Positions 8,991 to 20,335 of a stretch of DNA of 64,000 nt are shown here, in pieces. The stretch is taken from positions 1,390,527-1,454,526 of the forward strand of contig LNAC01000272.1 in NCBI GenBank assembly GCA_002007465.1. Direction: 5' to 3'. The notes under the pieces were generated by a model. That model was not told where the DNA came from. It worked only from the letters and a program-made list of their open reading frames with translations, and did no database searches. A program made the position numbers and the translations under genes. Position 1 is the first letter of the stretch, and each line of letters starts with the position of its first letter. The stretch comes from Ailurus styani. Lineage: Eukaryota > Chordata > Mammalia > Carnivora > Ailuridae.

Positions 8991-10640
8991 ACTAGGCATT
9001 GTAAGCCCGTATAGGTATGACCGTAAAGCTGGAGTGATTGATTGACAGACCATTGAAGTAACAGCTTCTGGGATTTTGACAGGGAGCCCGTTTTGGGAAC
9101 CGCTGGGCTGGGCAAAATCCAGGGGCCCTCCAGGGCGGGCTCCAGCCGAAAGGAACAGTAGAAGGTATGTTTGCAAAAGCAGGTCACGTGTAGATTGCAG
9201 AGGGCCCAGAAGCCTGGTTGAGAGTTTAGGGGTGTGACTTACAGGCATTCAGGGACAGTTTTCATATTGCTTTCTGGTAACCATGAGCCGGATGGACTGG
9301 GGCCCAGCCAGGATAGGCTAGGGCGCTGGTGAGGAGCCATGGCCCTGATCCTGGAGGAGGCAGATGGCTCAGTGTGAGAGCTGAGAAGAGCATCTGGGAT
9401 AAACCAGACAGAGAGGAGAGAGTTTGAAGGGGCCTTGGTAACGTGCTCAACGGAGTCCTGTGAAATTGCTGATGTTGGACTTCTGGCAATTTCGTATGGT
9501 TCCACCTGCTAGAGTTGACAGTGTGGTGGCAGAGGGGACCCTGGGGAGTGGGGAGGGACAGAGTGATGGGGGGACTTGAAGTCTCGGTGGCTGGTTCACC
9601 ATTATTCAACGTAGAGGAATGAAGATATTTGAGGGGCGACCGAATGGAGTGTCATGGAGTTTTAGAGCAATGCTTTTGCTTACTGTTTCCAGGACATCTC
9701 ACGTTTTTACATATTTGAGCCTTTGCTTGGACCTTCGCCTCTGCCTAGGAAATGTGTTATTTAACAAAAAACAAATATCCAGTGGAAATCTGGGGAGGCA
9801 GCGAAAGGAAGGTCCCTGGAAGAGGGTTTATGCACTCATGGTGGGGAGAGTGTCCCGAGGACTTGGAAGGAAGAGAGAAGCATTTCCACGGGATAGGGCT
9901 GGGAATGGGTCTTTGGACAGAGTGGCTCCCTCAGGAACATGCTATTTCAGGAGGATGAAAGTGCTGGTCGTAGGCTGGGAAAGAGAGATCAGGGACCCGG
10001 ATGGAGGCAGTGAGGGTTCCAGGCCAGAGAGACTGCAGCTGGATTGGGAAGGAGGGGAAGGAGATGAGGGGCTCCCGGGCATAGCAGATCTGGTGCAAGA
10101 AGGGAGTTAAATGTAGTCTCATCAAGACAGTACCTCCCCTAGGGCTGGACTTGCTTCCTCCACCACTGTTTCCTTAAAGAGTTTTGGGGCCATGGAAGTC
10201 ATCCCTCCTGTGCCTATGGGCAGGTCCACCTGTGGGAAAGTGGGTCTTTGCCAGGATGCAAAAGCCCAAACCTCACCCAGCAGCTTTTGCTTTAGAGATC
10301 GAGTCAGATTTCTCCGTTGCCCGCAGGCCGACCCGTCAGAGATTTGAAGACCCTGACGATGACACCCTGAATCTTCTCACTTCCATGCTATCCAGCTCGA
10401 AGGCTTTGGATTTTCCAGGAAATACTGTGTTTGGGCCCGCTCACCATCAGCTCCAGTGACTCAGAGCGGGGAGTGGGGGGAAGACGGAGGGGGCACCTCC
10501 TTGCATTCATTTGCTTTTTTGCCACCTGGAGAAGGTGGTGGTAGGGCACATTGTTTTTCCAGACAGCTCAGGCCTTATTGGGGGGGAGTAGGGCAGGGAT
10601 TAGCAACCATAAATGAATGGGAAGTGCAGAGGAGGCTGTT
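8991..10640. other. Unassigned sequence, G-rich in part
   Basis: No confident gene or repeat. 9240-10110 has the purine-rich wording (AGAGAGATCAGGGACCCGGA, GGAGGCAGTGAGGG) typical of decayed LINE-2 reading on the minus strand, but too diverged to claim. The open frames at 9262-9609 (-) and 9619-10110 (+) show no domain. Confidence 0.4.
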
Positions 10641-10669
10641 GAACACTTTTTTTGGAAACCACTTCATTG

Positions 10670-10867
10670 GAGCACCTGGGTGGTTCAGGCAGTGAAGCGT
10701 CTGACTCTTGATTTCGGCTCAGGTCATGATCTCGGGGTCGTGAGCTCGATCCCCACATCGGGCTCTGTGTTCAGTGTGGAGCCTGTTTGGGATTCTCTCT
10801 CTCTCCCTCTCTTCTGCCCATCCCCCTCTCCCATCTGCACTCACTCTCCCCTTCCCTGTTAAAAAAA
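10670..10867 (+). mobile_element. Older-subfamily CAN-SINE with perfect TSD
   Basis: Starts GAGCACCTGGGTGGTTCAGG and carries the older GCGTCTGACTCTTGATTTCG body instead of the musteloid GCCTCTGCCTTCGG form. It has a TCTCTCTCTCTCCC block and an A7 tail. A 16-bp duplication, GGAAACCACTTCATTG, is identical at 10654-10669 and 10868-10883. The target is the tail of an old L1. Confidence 0.93.
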
Positions 10868-10927
10868 GGAAACCACTTCATTGAAGTATGATTGATGTAA
10901 AACGCAGTACATATGCATTTATATACA

Positions 10928-11092
10928 TTTTTTAATTTATTTTTTATTCTTTGCCCCAGGGGTACAGGTCTGTGAATCATCAGGCTTACATCTTTCACAG
11001 CACTCACCATAGCACAAACCCTCCCCAATGTCCATAACCCATCCACCCTATCCCTACCCTCCCACCCCCCAGTAACCCTCAGTTTGTTTTGT
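10928..11092 (-). mobile_element. Carnivore L1 3'-end fragment
   Basis: Minus-strand short, 5'-truncated L1: poly-T-rich start, TTCTTTGCCCCAGGGGTACA, CATCTTTCACAGCACTCACC, then CCTCCCCAATGTCCATAACC. It sits inside the older L1 and has approximate TATATACA duplications at each end. Confidence 0.8.
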
Positions 11093-11219
11093 GAGATATA
11101 TACAAATTTAATGCATTTAGTTCAGTGAGTTTGGGGATAAATGTACAGCTGTGAAACCATCACCATCATTGAGACTATAAACATATCCATCACCTCCCAC
11201 AGTTTCCTCCTGCCTCTAT

Positions 11220-11263
11220 TAGTAGTAGTAGTAGTAGTAGTAGTAGTAGCAGAAGTAGTAGTA
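11220..11263 (+). repeat. (AGT)n microsatellite
   Basis: About ten perfect AGT units, then an interrupted GCAGAAGT and three more. Lies within the old L1. Confidence 0.97.
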
Positions 11264-11615
11264 AGAACACAATGTACACTCTAACCTTGTACAAAATTAA
11301 AGTATACAATGCAGTATTCTGCTGTACATATTTCTAGAACTTGTCTATCTTACATAACTAAACTTTGTACCCTTTCTCACTTTCCCCCTCCCCCTTCTAA
11401 TCACTGTCTACTCTCTGCTTCTGTGACTTTGACTACTTCAGATCGCACCTACACGTGAGATCATGCCCTATGTGTCCTTCTGGGTCTGGCTTTTGTCACG
11501 TAGCACGACGTTCCCCTGGCCCATCGTTCTGTTGAAGATGACAGGATGTCCTTCCTTTATAAGGCTAAATACTGTTCCATTGTATACACAGACACTACAT
11601 TTTCTTTATCCGCAG

Positions 11616-11935
11616 AGGTGGTTCCACATCTGGACTCTTGAGAGGGGTGCCACAGGGACGCGGGGGTACCAGGGCTGCACACCCTTTCCTGACGTTTCCC
11701 ACAGAGTCACCTTCACTCTGTACAGAGACCACGTCAGATGGGGGCTCAGGTCTCCCTCTACTGGCTTAGCTTCTTCCCTCTTCCTTCTCCCCTGGGGTCC
11801 GCTGGGCATTCCCTGTAGTGTTGTCCTCTCGTGACGGTTCCATCTCCGCCCTAGAGGAGGGATGCCAAGTTCTTTCTCTAGCAGTTTCCCAGCTCTTTCT
11901 CCTAGCAGTTCTTTTTTCTTCTCAAATGATTAACT
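11616..11935. other. Unassigned sequence between L1 blocks
   Basis: No repeat or gene recognised. Holds GC-rich text (GACGCGGGGGTACC) unlike the flanking L1s. Confidence 0.4.
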
Positions 11936-12947
11936 TTTGCTTATTTATTTTAATTCCAGCATAGTTCACATACAGTGTTGTATTAGTTTCAGGTGTGGAA
12001 TATATGATTCAGCACGTCCATACACCACCCAGTGCTCATCACAAGTGCCCCCCCATCCCCATCACCTCTTTCCCCCATTCCCCTGACCACCTCCTCTCTA
12101 GTCACCAACAGTGTGTTCTCTAGAGTTAAGAGTCTGTTTCTTGGATTGTCTCTTTTTTCCATTGCTTGTTTGTTTTGTTTCTTAAATTCCACATACAAGT
12201 GAAATCAAGCGGTATTTGTCTTTCTCTGACTGACTTATTTTGCTTTGCATAATACTCTTTAGCTCCATCTGTGTTGGGGCAAATGGCAAAGTTTCACTCT
12301 TTTCTATGGCTGAGTAATATTCCATTGTGTATATAGACCACATCACCTTCATCCATTCCTCTATTAATGGACACTTGGACTGCTTCCATGTCTTGGCTAT
12401 AAATAACGTTGCTATAAACATCAGGGTGCATGTATCCTTTTGAATAAGTGTTTTTGTATTTGGGTTAAATACCTAGTAGTGCGATTACCGATCACAGGGT
12501 AGTTCTATTTTTAACTTTTTGAGGACCCTCCATACTCTTTTCCACAGTGGCTGCCCCAGTTTGCATTCCCACCAACACTGTAGGAGAGTTCCCTTTTCTC
12601 CACATCCTTGCCAACACTGTTGTTTCTTGCTTTGTTGATTTTAGCCATTCTGACAGGTGTAAGGTGGGATCTCATTGTGGTTTTGATTTGCATTTCCCTG
12701 ATAATGAGTGATGTTGAGCATCTTTTCATATGTCTGTTGGCCGTCTGGCTATCTTCTTTGGAGAAGTGTTTGTGCTTCCTGCCCATTTATTAATCAGATT
12801 CTTTGCCTTCTGGGTGTTAAGTTTTGTAAATTCTTTATGTATTTTGGATGCTAGCCCTTTATTGGCTCTGTCATGTGCACATATCTTCTCCCATCCCGTA
12901 GGTCGCCCTGTGGCTTTGTTGGTTGTTTCCTTCACTGTGCCCAAGCT
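11936..12947 (-). mobile_element. 5'-truncated L1: ORF2 C-terminus and 3' UTR
   Basis: Reverse-strand carnivore L1. On the minus strand the open pieces at 12944-12726, 12786-12511 and 12421-12182 carry the standard ORF2p C-terminal signatures: a WEKI..HD/N..NKGL..KI segment, [25 protein letters not shown], and IYTMEYYSAIEK. The frame is broken between the pieces, so no complete protein is encoded. The 3' UTR follows toward 11936, with the CATACACCACCCAGTGCTCA block. The element stops abruptly near 12947, as expected from 5' truncation. Confidence 0.92.
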
Positions 12948-13099
12948 CCAAGTCCTAGCAGTTCTTACACCTCCTCCTCATGCAAGCCTGTCTGAGTCTA
13001 CAGTGAGGAGCATCCATGAGACAACCAGATCTTTCTAATTATTGAAACCTTCTCATGGTACAACATCTAGGTGCGATTTTACTAACATGTCCCCCTTTT

Positions 13100-13340
13100 T
13101 ATATGTTTAACAAAAAATATGGTGGTGAAATATACTAGCCCCAAACTTACCATTTTAATCATTTTTAAATGTGTAGTTCGGTGGCATGAAGCACATTCAC
13201 ACTGTCGTGCCCCCGTCATGGCTATCCACCCCCAGAACATTCTCATCTGCCCGGATGGAAACTCCTTATTACGTCCCTTGCCCGCTTCTGGTGACGCGAT
13301 GCTCCTTTCTGTCTCTATGAACTCCGCTGTTCTTTTTCTT
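13100..13340 (-). mobile_element. Old L1 3' UTR fragment
   Basis: TTACCATTTTAATCATTTTT, GTGTAGTTCGGTGGCATGAA, CATTCACACTGTCGTGC and CTGTCTCTATGAACTC match the reversed 3' UTR of old L1s. A poly-T/TTTC run follows (13330-13370). Confidence 0.8.
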
Positions 13341-13379
13341 TTTTTCTTTTTTTTTTTCGATTTTTTTTTTAAATTACAG

Positions 13380-15635
13380 AATTCCTTCCCACCCAGGGAA
13401 GACAGATAGGAAAAAAAAGCCCGTCTGGGAAAAAGAACGCTTTCATGCGTGCATGTGCCTAGTTGTACGCTGACCGTGTTGAGAATTCAGACCTTCCCTA
13501 CCTCTACCCACGGGCTCTCCGGAGAGCCCAGGAGAGCCCCGGGGGAGGGCTTCTCGGCCGTGCATGGCTTCAAATAAGGAAAGAACTGCTCTGCACCAGG
13601 GGGACGTGGTTTGTGTATGATTCGGAACAATTTGCGTTAGGTTTATCTTGATTATATGTATTTACAAGGTCCATTTTTATCCTTCGTCAAATTATGCCTT
13701 TGGAAGCAAAGCCCAGACAGCTATAGGAAAAGGTGATTGTCTCCAAAGAGTGCTTGCTTTTTCACTCCAAGTCGTGTGTGTGTGTGTAGCTTAAAAATGT
13801 TTCCCAGCTTTCTTCTGAGTGTGGTTTTTCCAAAACTGTTCTAAGCAACAAACATAGAGTTAGATTATCTGAAAGCCTCTATTGTTGATTTATACACATA
13901 CTGATACTAATAGGAGATAGGGACATACATTCTGTTTATAAGAATGAATACATTGCTGAGTGTCCATTGATTTTATTTTTTTGAAATTAAGTTTAGAAAT
14001 TTGACATTTCAGGTGCAACATTCGTCAGCCTGCTTTAAACTTACTACAGAAAATCAGTGTGGTTTTAAAAATAAAAACCTTGTTTTTGTTTACATAGTCA
14101 AAGGGTGGAGATTTTTTAAGAAGTGTAGAAGTGTAGCTCCTAAAAATTGGCCTGGGGGTTCTGGAGGTAGGGCTAAACTGTGGAAGCCAGAGAGGAAACA
14201 ATTTAACACTTCAGAAGAAAACCCAAAGATGGGAAGGAAGATTAAGCATAGAAATGTACGAGATGCAAATAATCAACAGATAATAACTATGAGGAGGGGC
14301 AAAAACTAGGAAGCATGTGTTAACGGGAGAACACTGAAATACACCATATTGAAATGAGGTGAAAACACTTGGAATAAATACCCTAAAAATGCTGCCTGAT
14401 GGAGAAGTTTGATTTCGACTCTGTTCCAAGTGCTTTAGTGACGCTTTAGTGCGATTCACTCACGTGTAAGCAGGCACATCTAAATGGGAACACATTTGAC
14501 CCCCAGACTCGCTGAATGTGATATCTGAAAACAAAAAAAGAATTGCTCACTATATCTAAATGGCATCTAGGAATAAATAAATGCATTACTATTAGGATTT
14601 GCTAAACAGCATATCTGACACTGGACTGGCTCTGGCTTCATGTTAATATCAAAGACGAACAGTTGTTACCAGGAAGCTTTTAGGATCCATGTATTATTAG
14701 TAGCAGCATTTTAGATCTTCTCTTGTATGAGCTTGTATATCAGTGTGTTATTGTCATGAAAGTTTAATTTCAAGAGCTCAGTCTTCATTAATATACATTG
14801 AGGAGTGCGTGCTAGTCAGATCCCAAGAACCCTACTGCAAAGACGAGATCCAAGTGAATGAAACCCTCCAATCTATATTTCCCATTGAGGGAGAAAAACC
14901 ACCTTAAATTTCACTCAAACATTTATGAGAAGTTTGGGACTGAGTAAGTGGTTGAAGGGGTGGGATTTTGAATTTACTGTCTAAATATCTCACCCTCTGC
15001 TTAGTAAGGTAGGGGCTTGCCAAGCAGCTCACTTTAAGAGAGTGAGTGAGCCAGGCCTTGCAGGTTCTTGGTGGAACTCGGCCATATATTAAATTTGGAA
15101 ACCAGAAGGAAGTCCCTTCCAGAGCAACCCAATTAATCCTTCCTTAATGGTTAGAATATCATCCAAACCCACCTCCAGAGGTAATCAGTCAAACTTGGGA
15201 GCTTCTCAAAATAGGGAAGTCTTGCAAGATTTGATGCCCAGGACGGAAGGAATGCAAAAAACACATCCCTGTGTGGTGCTTATGGAATCGGCTTCTGAGA
15301 AGTTCATGGCCATGGGAAGTCCTCATGCAGGTTGAGAGCCCTTAGGAACAGGATGCCCCCATGTGAGAGGAAGGAACTAAACCCCAGCTTCTTGCTAAGA
15401 CCTCTGAGAATTTCCCTGGTGGTTCTTGCTGGCTCCTTACATTTAAGTACAATTTAGTGGCTATCCCTAGAGCTGACCGACCAGTCAGTTGTCCCAAAAG
15501 GGGAGATTTTCCTGACTGTTGGACGACAGCCCCTGATGGCTGAGGTCAGGTGTAGGGTGAGTGCTGGGGAGGAGAAGAGCCAGAGGCTGCCTGGCTGCCT
15601 TATAGGGGAATACACATCATTTGTAATAACAAAAA
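13380..15635. other. Unique, partly AT-rich sequence
   Basis: No repeat family recognised over 2.2 kb and no convincing exon. It contains a short (GT)n near 13777 and a CTCF-like motif near 13592 (see findings). The absence of transposon debris across a stretch this long is mildly notable. Confidence 0.45.
13592..13608 (+). promoter_or_regulatory. CTCF-like motif
   Basis: TGCACCAGGGGGACGTG carries the CTCF core CACCAGGGGG; the consensus continues GCGC where this site has ACGT. Single-motif evidence only. Confidence 0.3.
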
Positions 15636-15639
15636 ACCC

Positions 15640-15915
15640 TCCCATATCGCTTTGCTAGGGTCGACAAAGCCCCCCACGCTGGGGGACTTACACAACAGAA
15701 ATTCACTGTCTCAGGGTTCTGGAGGGAAGAGTGCAGAAATCAAAGTGTCAGCAGGGCTGGTTCCTTCTGAGGGCTGGGAGGGAAAACCCGTTCCAGACCT
15801 CTATCCTTGGTGTGTGGGTGGCTGTCTTCTCCCCTGTCTCTTCCCATTGTCTTCCCTCTGTGTGTGTCTCTGTGTTCAGATCCCCCCCTTTTACCCCCAC
15901 ATCCCAGGCTGACCC
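15640..15915 (-). mobile_element. MaLR-type LTR fragment
   Basis: Reversed 3' half of an MLT1/MST-like LTR: ACACAACAGAAATTCACTGT, CTCAGGGTTCTGGAGGGAAG, AAGTGTCAGCAGGGCTGG, TTCCTTCTGAGGGCTGGGAG, then a TGTGTGTCTCTGTGTTCAGA block. Confidence 0.75.
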
Positions 15916-16139
15916 AGCAGTAAACCAGGCTTAGACCTTTTCTCCTTCAGTTGGTCCCACATGAGCTGAGAAAATTATGGTGCGTGGCTTGGGTGTCTGG
16001 GCTCCCCATCCATGCACGTTCCTTGTGCCTTTTGCTCCTGTGAGACCATCTTGGATTCATTATTTTCAATTAGTAATGGATGACTGAGCCCAACTGACTT
16101 TTTGACTTGGAGAGCCCAGCTCGTAATGGACATCTATGG

Positions 16140-17290
16140 ACACATGTTCATTTGCTGCTCCATGATCAAGCATTCTGTCTCTACCAGGCCCTGATTATAC
16201 ATCATGAGCTATTTCTTGAAAGTCATAGAAGTCTCTGCTGTAGATGATGGGGCCTCGATTCCATACCCCGGGGACCTGCTTATGATTTTTCCCATGGACT
16301 TTTACAATGAACTGTACTCCACATCCTCTGCTAGCCCGGGCGCCTCCAACATCACATGTCTGCCAGATTGTCTGGCCCATGTGGCAAGACTGCACAAAGC
16401 TCTTTTCTGCCCTGGGTTGTGCTTGAATCTGCCAGCCTTCTGTGTCCACCAGTATGTGGACCAGAACATATTTTTAGATGTGGAACCCTGAAAGGCCAAC
16501 CTTCCTTCTGTGGTGTAGGCAATGCAAGGTGTAGCAATCGGTCTTTTACTTTGGAGGTAAAAATCCCAGTATTCCCCTGACATCTTGACTCCTAAAAATT
16601 TATCAAAGGAACAGATACCTAACTCTTTTGTGGGATTTATTTCCCTCCTTTGGACTACAAGCGTCTTACCAAGACCTCTGGAGTACTCACCAGCTCCATT
16701 CATCCTAACTGATCATCACAAAGTCATCAACACAGTGGCTCAGTGTGGTGTTCTGTGGGATGTCCAGGGGCTTCAGATCTCTTCAGACTTCCTTATGATA
16801 CAGAGCAGGAGAGTTAACATCGCCCTGAGGCAAAACTGCAAATTAATACTGTTGTTTGATCCTTAGGAGTGCACACTGTTTCAGATCTTCTTTTCTGGTT
16901 GGAACAGAAAATAATGAATTTGCCAAATCAGAGACAGCATACCTTGTACCCGAAGTTTTATTAATTTGTCCTGGCAATAATGGCACAGTCTGTGGGGCAG
17001 ATGCAACTGAGGTTACTACCTAATTGAGCTTGTGGGAGTCTCTAGTTATTCCCTAGGATCCATCCGGGTTTTGGAGGGTCCATCCTGGTAAATTAAACTG
17101 AGATATGGTAAGGTCTTCCATCCTATATCCCCAAGATCATTAGAGATGTCACCAATCTCTAGAATTTCCCCTGGATACTGTATTGTTTCTGATGGACTAC
17201 TAGGAGAACAATTCCAGAGGGTTCCACTTGGTCCTCTGCGCTATGATTGCACCTGCCCCACAGGCTAAGGACTCAATTGGAGGGTGATGG
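16140..17290 (-). pseudogene. Degenerate ERVL pol (reverse transcriptase region)
   Basis: Ancient endogenous retrovirus remnant reading on the minus strand. From 17290 downward the text follows the ERVL protease/RT order. Around 16700-16900 lie decayed RT motifs, including a catalytic box reading CVDD in place of YVDD, and the INPTK and FLGV landmarks fall just below (16600-16650). Frameshifts and stops break the frame repeatedly; the longest remaining open piece is 16302-16703. It cannot encode an active polymerase. Sequence beyond about 16140 toward 15920 may be more of the same element but is unclear. MaLR-type LTR fragments lie on both sides (15640-15915 and 17290-17790), but they point in opposite directions, so I do not read them as a matched pair. 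Confidence 0.75.
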
Positions 17291-17790
17291 GCAGAAACGT
17301 GCCTCCTTGAAGAAGTTCACAACTTAATCCCCAGAGACTCTGACTATGTGATCCATAGGTGGCAGAAGGGATTTTGCAGATGTGACGAAGTTAAGGACCT
17401 TGAGAAGGGGAGATCATCCTAGATTTTCTGGGTGGGGCCAATGTAATCAGAAAGGTCTTTATGGGGGAAATAAGGATGCAGGAGAATTAGCAAAGGAGGC
17501 CCGATGACAGAAGAGGCTGGAGGGATGCAGTCGCTCGCTTTGAAGATGGAGGAAGGAATGAACATTCCTTCAGCCAAGGAATGTGGGTTGTCACTAAGAG
17601 CTTAAAAAGGGCAAGGAAACAGATTCTTTTCTAGAGCCTTCAGAAGGAACGCAGCCTTGCTGACACCTCGATTTTAGTCCAGTGAGACCTATTTTGGACA
17701 TCTGACCTCCAGAACTCTAAGATAATAAAATTGTGTCATTTTTAAGCTATTTTGTGGCAATTTGTTATAGCAGGAGGGAGTGCCGGTAGC
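17290..17790 (+). mobile_element. MaLR (MLT1-like) LTR
   Basis: Plus-strand LTR text in the expected order: CACAACTTAATCCCCAGAGA, a GTGATCCATAGGTGGC block, GGATTTTGCAGATGTGACGA, AGTTAAGGACCTTGAGA, CTGGGTGGGGCCAATGTAAT, then CTTCAGAAGGAACGCAGCC, GCTGACACCTCGATTTTAG, GACCTCCAGAACTCTAAGAT and AATAAAATTGTG. Near full-length for an MLT1-like LTR. Confidence 0.85.
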
Positions 17791-17794
17791 CCAG

Positions 17795-18745
17795 TAACGT
17801 GCTGGGACAGCCCTCCCTCCCGGCCCCCTTCTCTCTAGCTCTCCGGCTTTCCCATCTATCCCACACTCAGGGGTCAAGAAACTTTCAAGGAAGACATTCA
17901 TACTTTTCCTATTCAAAATTTTGCTTCGCAGGCATCCAGAAGGTGGAGTTTCAGGGGCAACACAGTACTCCACGTGCATCTTCCTTGCCCCTCGTCCCCG
18001 TCAGGCTGGGCAGTCCCACTTCCCTTTCTTCATCTCCTCATCTGGCTTTCTGTGCTAGGGCTTATCCCCAGGCTCCTGTTTCACTATTCTCTTTCCCTTC
18101 CGGCTTGTTCCTTCCCTCTTCCTCTCCCCCCACCATGGATACCCCCACTTCCGGCTGCCGCCCACCCTCCTGACACAGCTGCACTCCCGGCCGCGGCCAC
18201 CACGGCCACAGACACACACTTTCCTGACCTCTTCTTTCCTTGGAGCTCCCCGGATCCTGTATGTGGCTGAGGAACTGGCTTCCGACTTCCAGGTTTCCAG
18301 ATACAGTAGATGTCAATGATTGACTTCACTCGAGAGCTTAATCTGAATTCAAGGATTTTGACTAGAGAGGCAAATGTGTGGAGAAAGGCAATTTCCTTGC
18401 TTTCCAGTCTGTAGATGGCACACGGTGGCATCGTCAGGGTCAAGGAAAACACCTCTCGATCGGGAAATCTTGTAGAAGCCTTCATGGAAAGAGAATATTC
18501 GTTTTCGTTCCTCAAATATGTTTGCTGATGTAAAATGACTTACCTTTCACGAGGTCAATATTTCCTCAGCTTAAACTACCTCATGCTAAGGAGAAATCAC
18601 ATATTCTTCCATTGAGATAAAACTGCTTTGTGAAGGTCTGGTAAAAACGATTTCAAAATCTCCCAGGACTTCTTCACCCAATATTCAACAACCAAATGTT
18701 TGGGGGGGAAAATGTCCCCACCATGTCCTCTAATAAAATTAGAGA
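17795..18745. other. Unique sequence, GC/CT-rich in the first half
   Basis: 17800-18260 is C- and T-rich and yields overlapping chance open frames. No domain, repeat or promoter pattern recognised. Confidence 0.45.
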
Positions 18746-18753
18746 GACTAAAA

Positions 18754-18770
18754 TAGATAGATAGATAGAT

Positions 18771-18846
<76 letters not shown>

Positions 18847-18847
18847 A
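18754..18847 (+). repeat. Compound (GATA)n-(AAAT)n microsatellite
   Basis: About eleven GATA units with one ATAGATA slip (18754-18800) switch directly to about eleven AAAT units (18801-18847). The AAAT half resembles a SINE tail, but no SINE body adjoins it. Translated on the minus strand it gives long YLFI/YLSI repeats, which are not a protein. Confidence 0.97.
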
Positions 18848-19094
18848 ACAAATGGGCAGGTACTCTTCAAATACAAAATAGACAAAATATGCCACGGTAC
18901 ATGCAAATGAGTTATCTTTTCTTTAGGTGAATACAATTTTTTTCATTAGGCATTGCTATTATTAGTCTACTTGAAATGACACACTTGATTGGATACTCAC
19001 CACCCACACTTGGGACTCAGAACTTGAAACTGGGGAGGGTCAATCTCTGGGATGGAGAGAAGCTTAAGGATCCCTTGATACCAAACCCTTAGTG

Positions 19095-19270
19095 CCAGGA
19101 TTCTCAGACTGGCCACTGTTGACATCTTGGGGGAGGCCGTCTTTGCCAAGGGGGCCGTCCTGGTCCTGTGCCCTGTGGGATGTTCCGTGGCATTCTTGGC
19201 CTCCGCCCACCAGATGCCAGGAGCATCTCTCCAACCAAGAATGTCTCTAGGCATTGCCAAATGTTCCTTG

Positions 19271-19307
<37 letters not shown>

Positions 19308-19325
19308 CAGCTCCCAGCTAAGAAT
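19095..19325 (-). mobile_element. MER20 carrying a (TG)n expansion
   Basis: Reversed MER20: GATTCTCAGACTGGCCACTG, TTGACATCTTGGGGGAGG, a GTGGGATGTTCCGTGGCATT block, CCACCAGATGCCAGGAGCAT and GCATTGCCAAATGTTCCTTG. A (TG)14 run at 19274-19302 sits close to its end. Confidence 0.8.
19274..19302 (+). repeat. (TG)n microsatellite
   Basis: Uninterrupted TG run of about 14 units within the MER20 end. Confidence 0.97.
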
Positions 19326-19329
19326 TCCT

Positions 19330-20290
19330 TAAGTTATAGATAAGTCAGGGGTCCAGAGACCTCATGGTTTCCATTAGTAGAAGAGGAAAGATACTCTTGG
19401 CTGGATCCTTCAAACAAAGAATCCCACCAGGTCTAGGGCAGGCTGGTGGGCAGCTGAGGAGGGGTCCCCCTCAAGGCCAACCCGCTGGACCTGTGGGCTG
19501 TTGGAGAAGCTGGTGGAGAACCCGAAAGGAGGAGGCAGTTGACTGGGAAGCAGAGAGCATGTTTTCCCCTCCTGCAGACCCCCTGGCCCCATCCCTGTCC
19601 CTGCTTCTGCAGGACAGAGCAGAATTGGCTCTCCAGGGGGCAACGTAAACACAGGACCCTCCGGGGAAGTTCCAATGGGACCCCTGAAGATGAGACAGAA
19701 TCTGACCCGAGAGAGCTTGTCCCTGGGTAGCGGAGGAGGACAGGCCCTCGGCAGTGACCCTGGCTGGACGGGGCTGGTTACTCTTGGTGGCTTCTGTTGC
19801 TTGGCCTGCTGCCACAAGGGAAGAGAAGGCAAAGAGAGAAACATGTCCAGTCCTGCAAGAGCAGTGGGGTGAGCAGACAACAGCTGCTCAGGCTGGAAAA
19901 ACAGCTGGACAGGTTGCGAAAGAGCAGGGGGTACGCAAGGAAGGAAAGGGAGCCCCTGGTCTGGGACCGAGACTGAGGGTAAGGCTCTCCGCCTTTGAGA
20001 GGGGAACCAGGGAAGTGGGGTGTTCTCAAAGTTTCTCATCAGAGACCTTTGGATGTGCCCCCCCACCCCCCGACTCCCAATGGCCCAGCAGGGCTGGCCC
20101 CAGGAGCAGGAGCTCTGGCAGGAGGCTCAGAAGAGCTGACCTTAGAGGGACACCCGTGCCCAGGAGAGGAGAGGTGGGACCACAGCCTTATCGGGAAAAT
20201 AGGGCCCAGCACCTGGTGTGAACGTCACTGTTACGTGGAAGAGAGATTTTCGTGGGTCATGGTGGGCGGGAGAGGTTCCAGGCCCATCAG
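19330..20290. other. Unassigned G-rich sequence
   Basis: High-GC stretch with several overlapping open frames, including a 218-codon minus-strand frame at 19410-20066. No homology recognised, and no splice-site or promoter arrangement that supports a gene. A CTCF-like core (CTCTCCAGGGGGCAA) occurs at about 19629-19644. Confidence 0.4.

Positions 20291-20291
<1 letters not shown>

Positions 20292-20335
<44 letters not shown>

Larger units (their letters stand above)
10645..11615 (-). mobile_element. Old L1 3' end, minus strand, with younger insertions
   Basis: T-rich start, then CATTGAAGTATGATTGATGT and, after two insertions, ATGCATTTAGTTCAGTGAGT, a GTGAAACCATCACC block, CTACTTCAGATCGCACC and TACTGTTCCATTGTATACAC. 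This is the reversed 3' UTR and ORF2 end of an old L1. It is split by the SINE at 10670-10867 and by the L1 piece at 10928-11092. Confidence 0.75.

Noticed and set aside
12182..12944. Reverse-transcriptase-like protein gene
   Set aside because: It is a 5'-truncated L1 with frame breaks, recognised by ORF2p C-terminal motifs.
16204..16866. Plus-strand open frames of 93-95 codons as a gene
   Set aside because: They are antisense to the ERVL pol remnant.
18597..18936. Open frames with YLFI/YLSI repeats, resembling membrane segments
   Set aside because: They are translations of the GATA/AAAT microsatellite.
19410..20066. 218-codon open frame on the minus strand, the longest without N
   Set aside because: GC-rich sequence with overlapping frames on both strands and no recognisable domain. 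Long frames are expected by chance in such composition.
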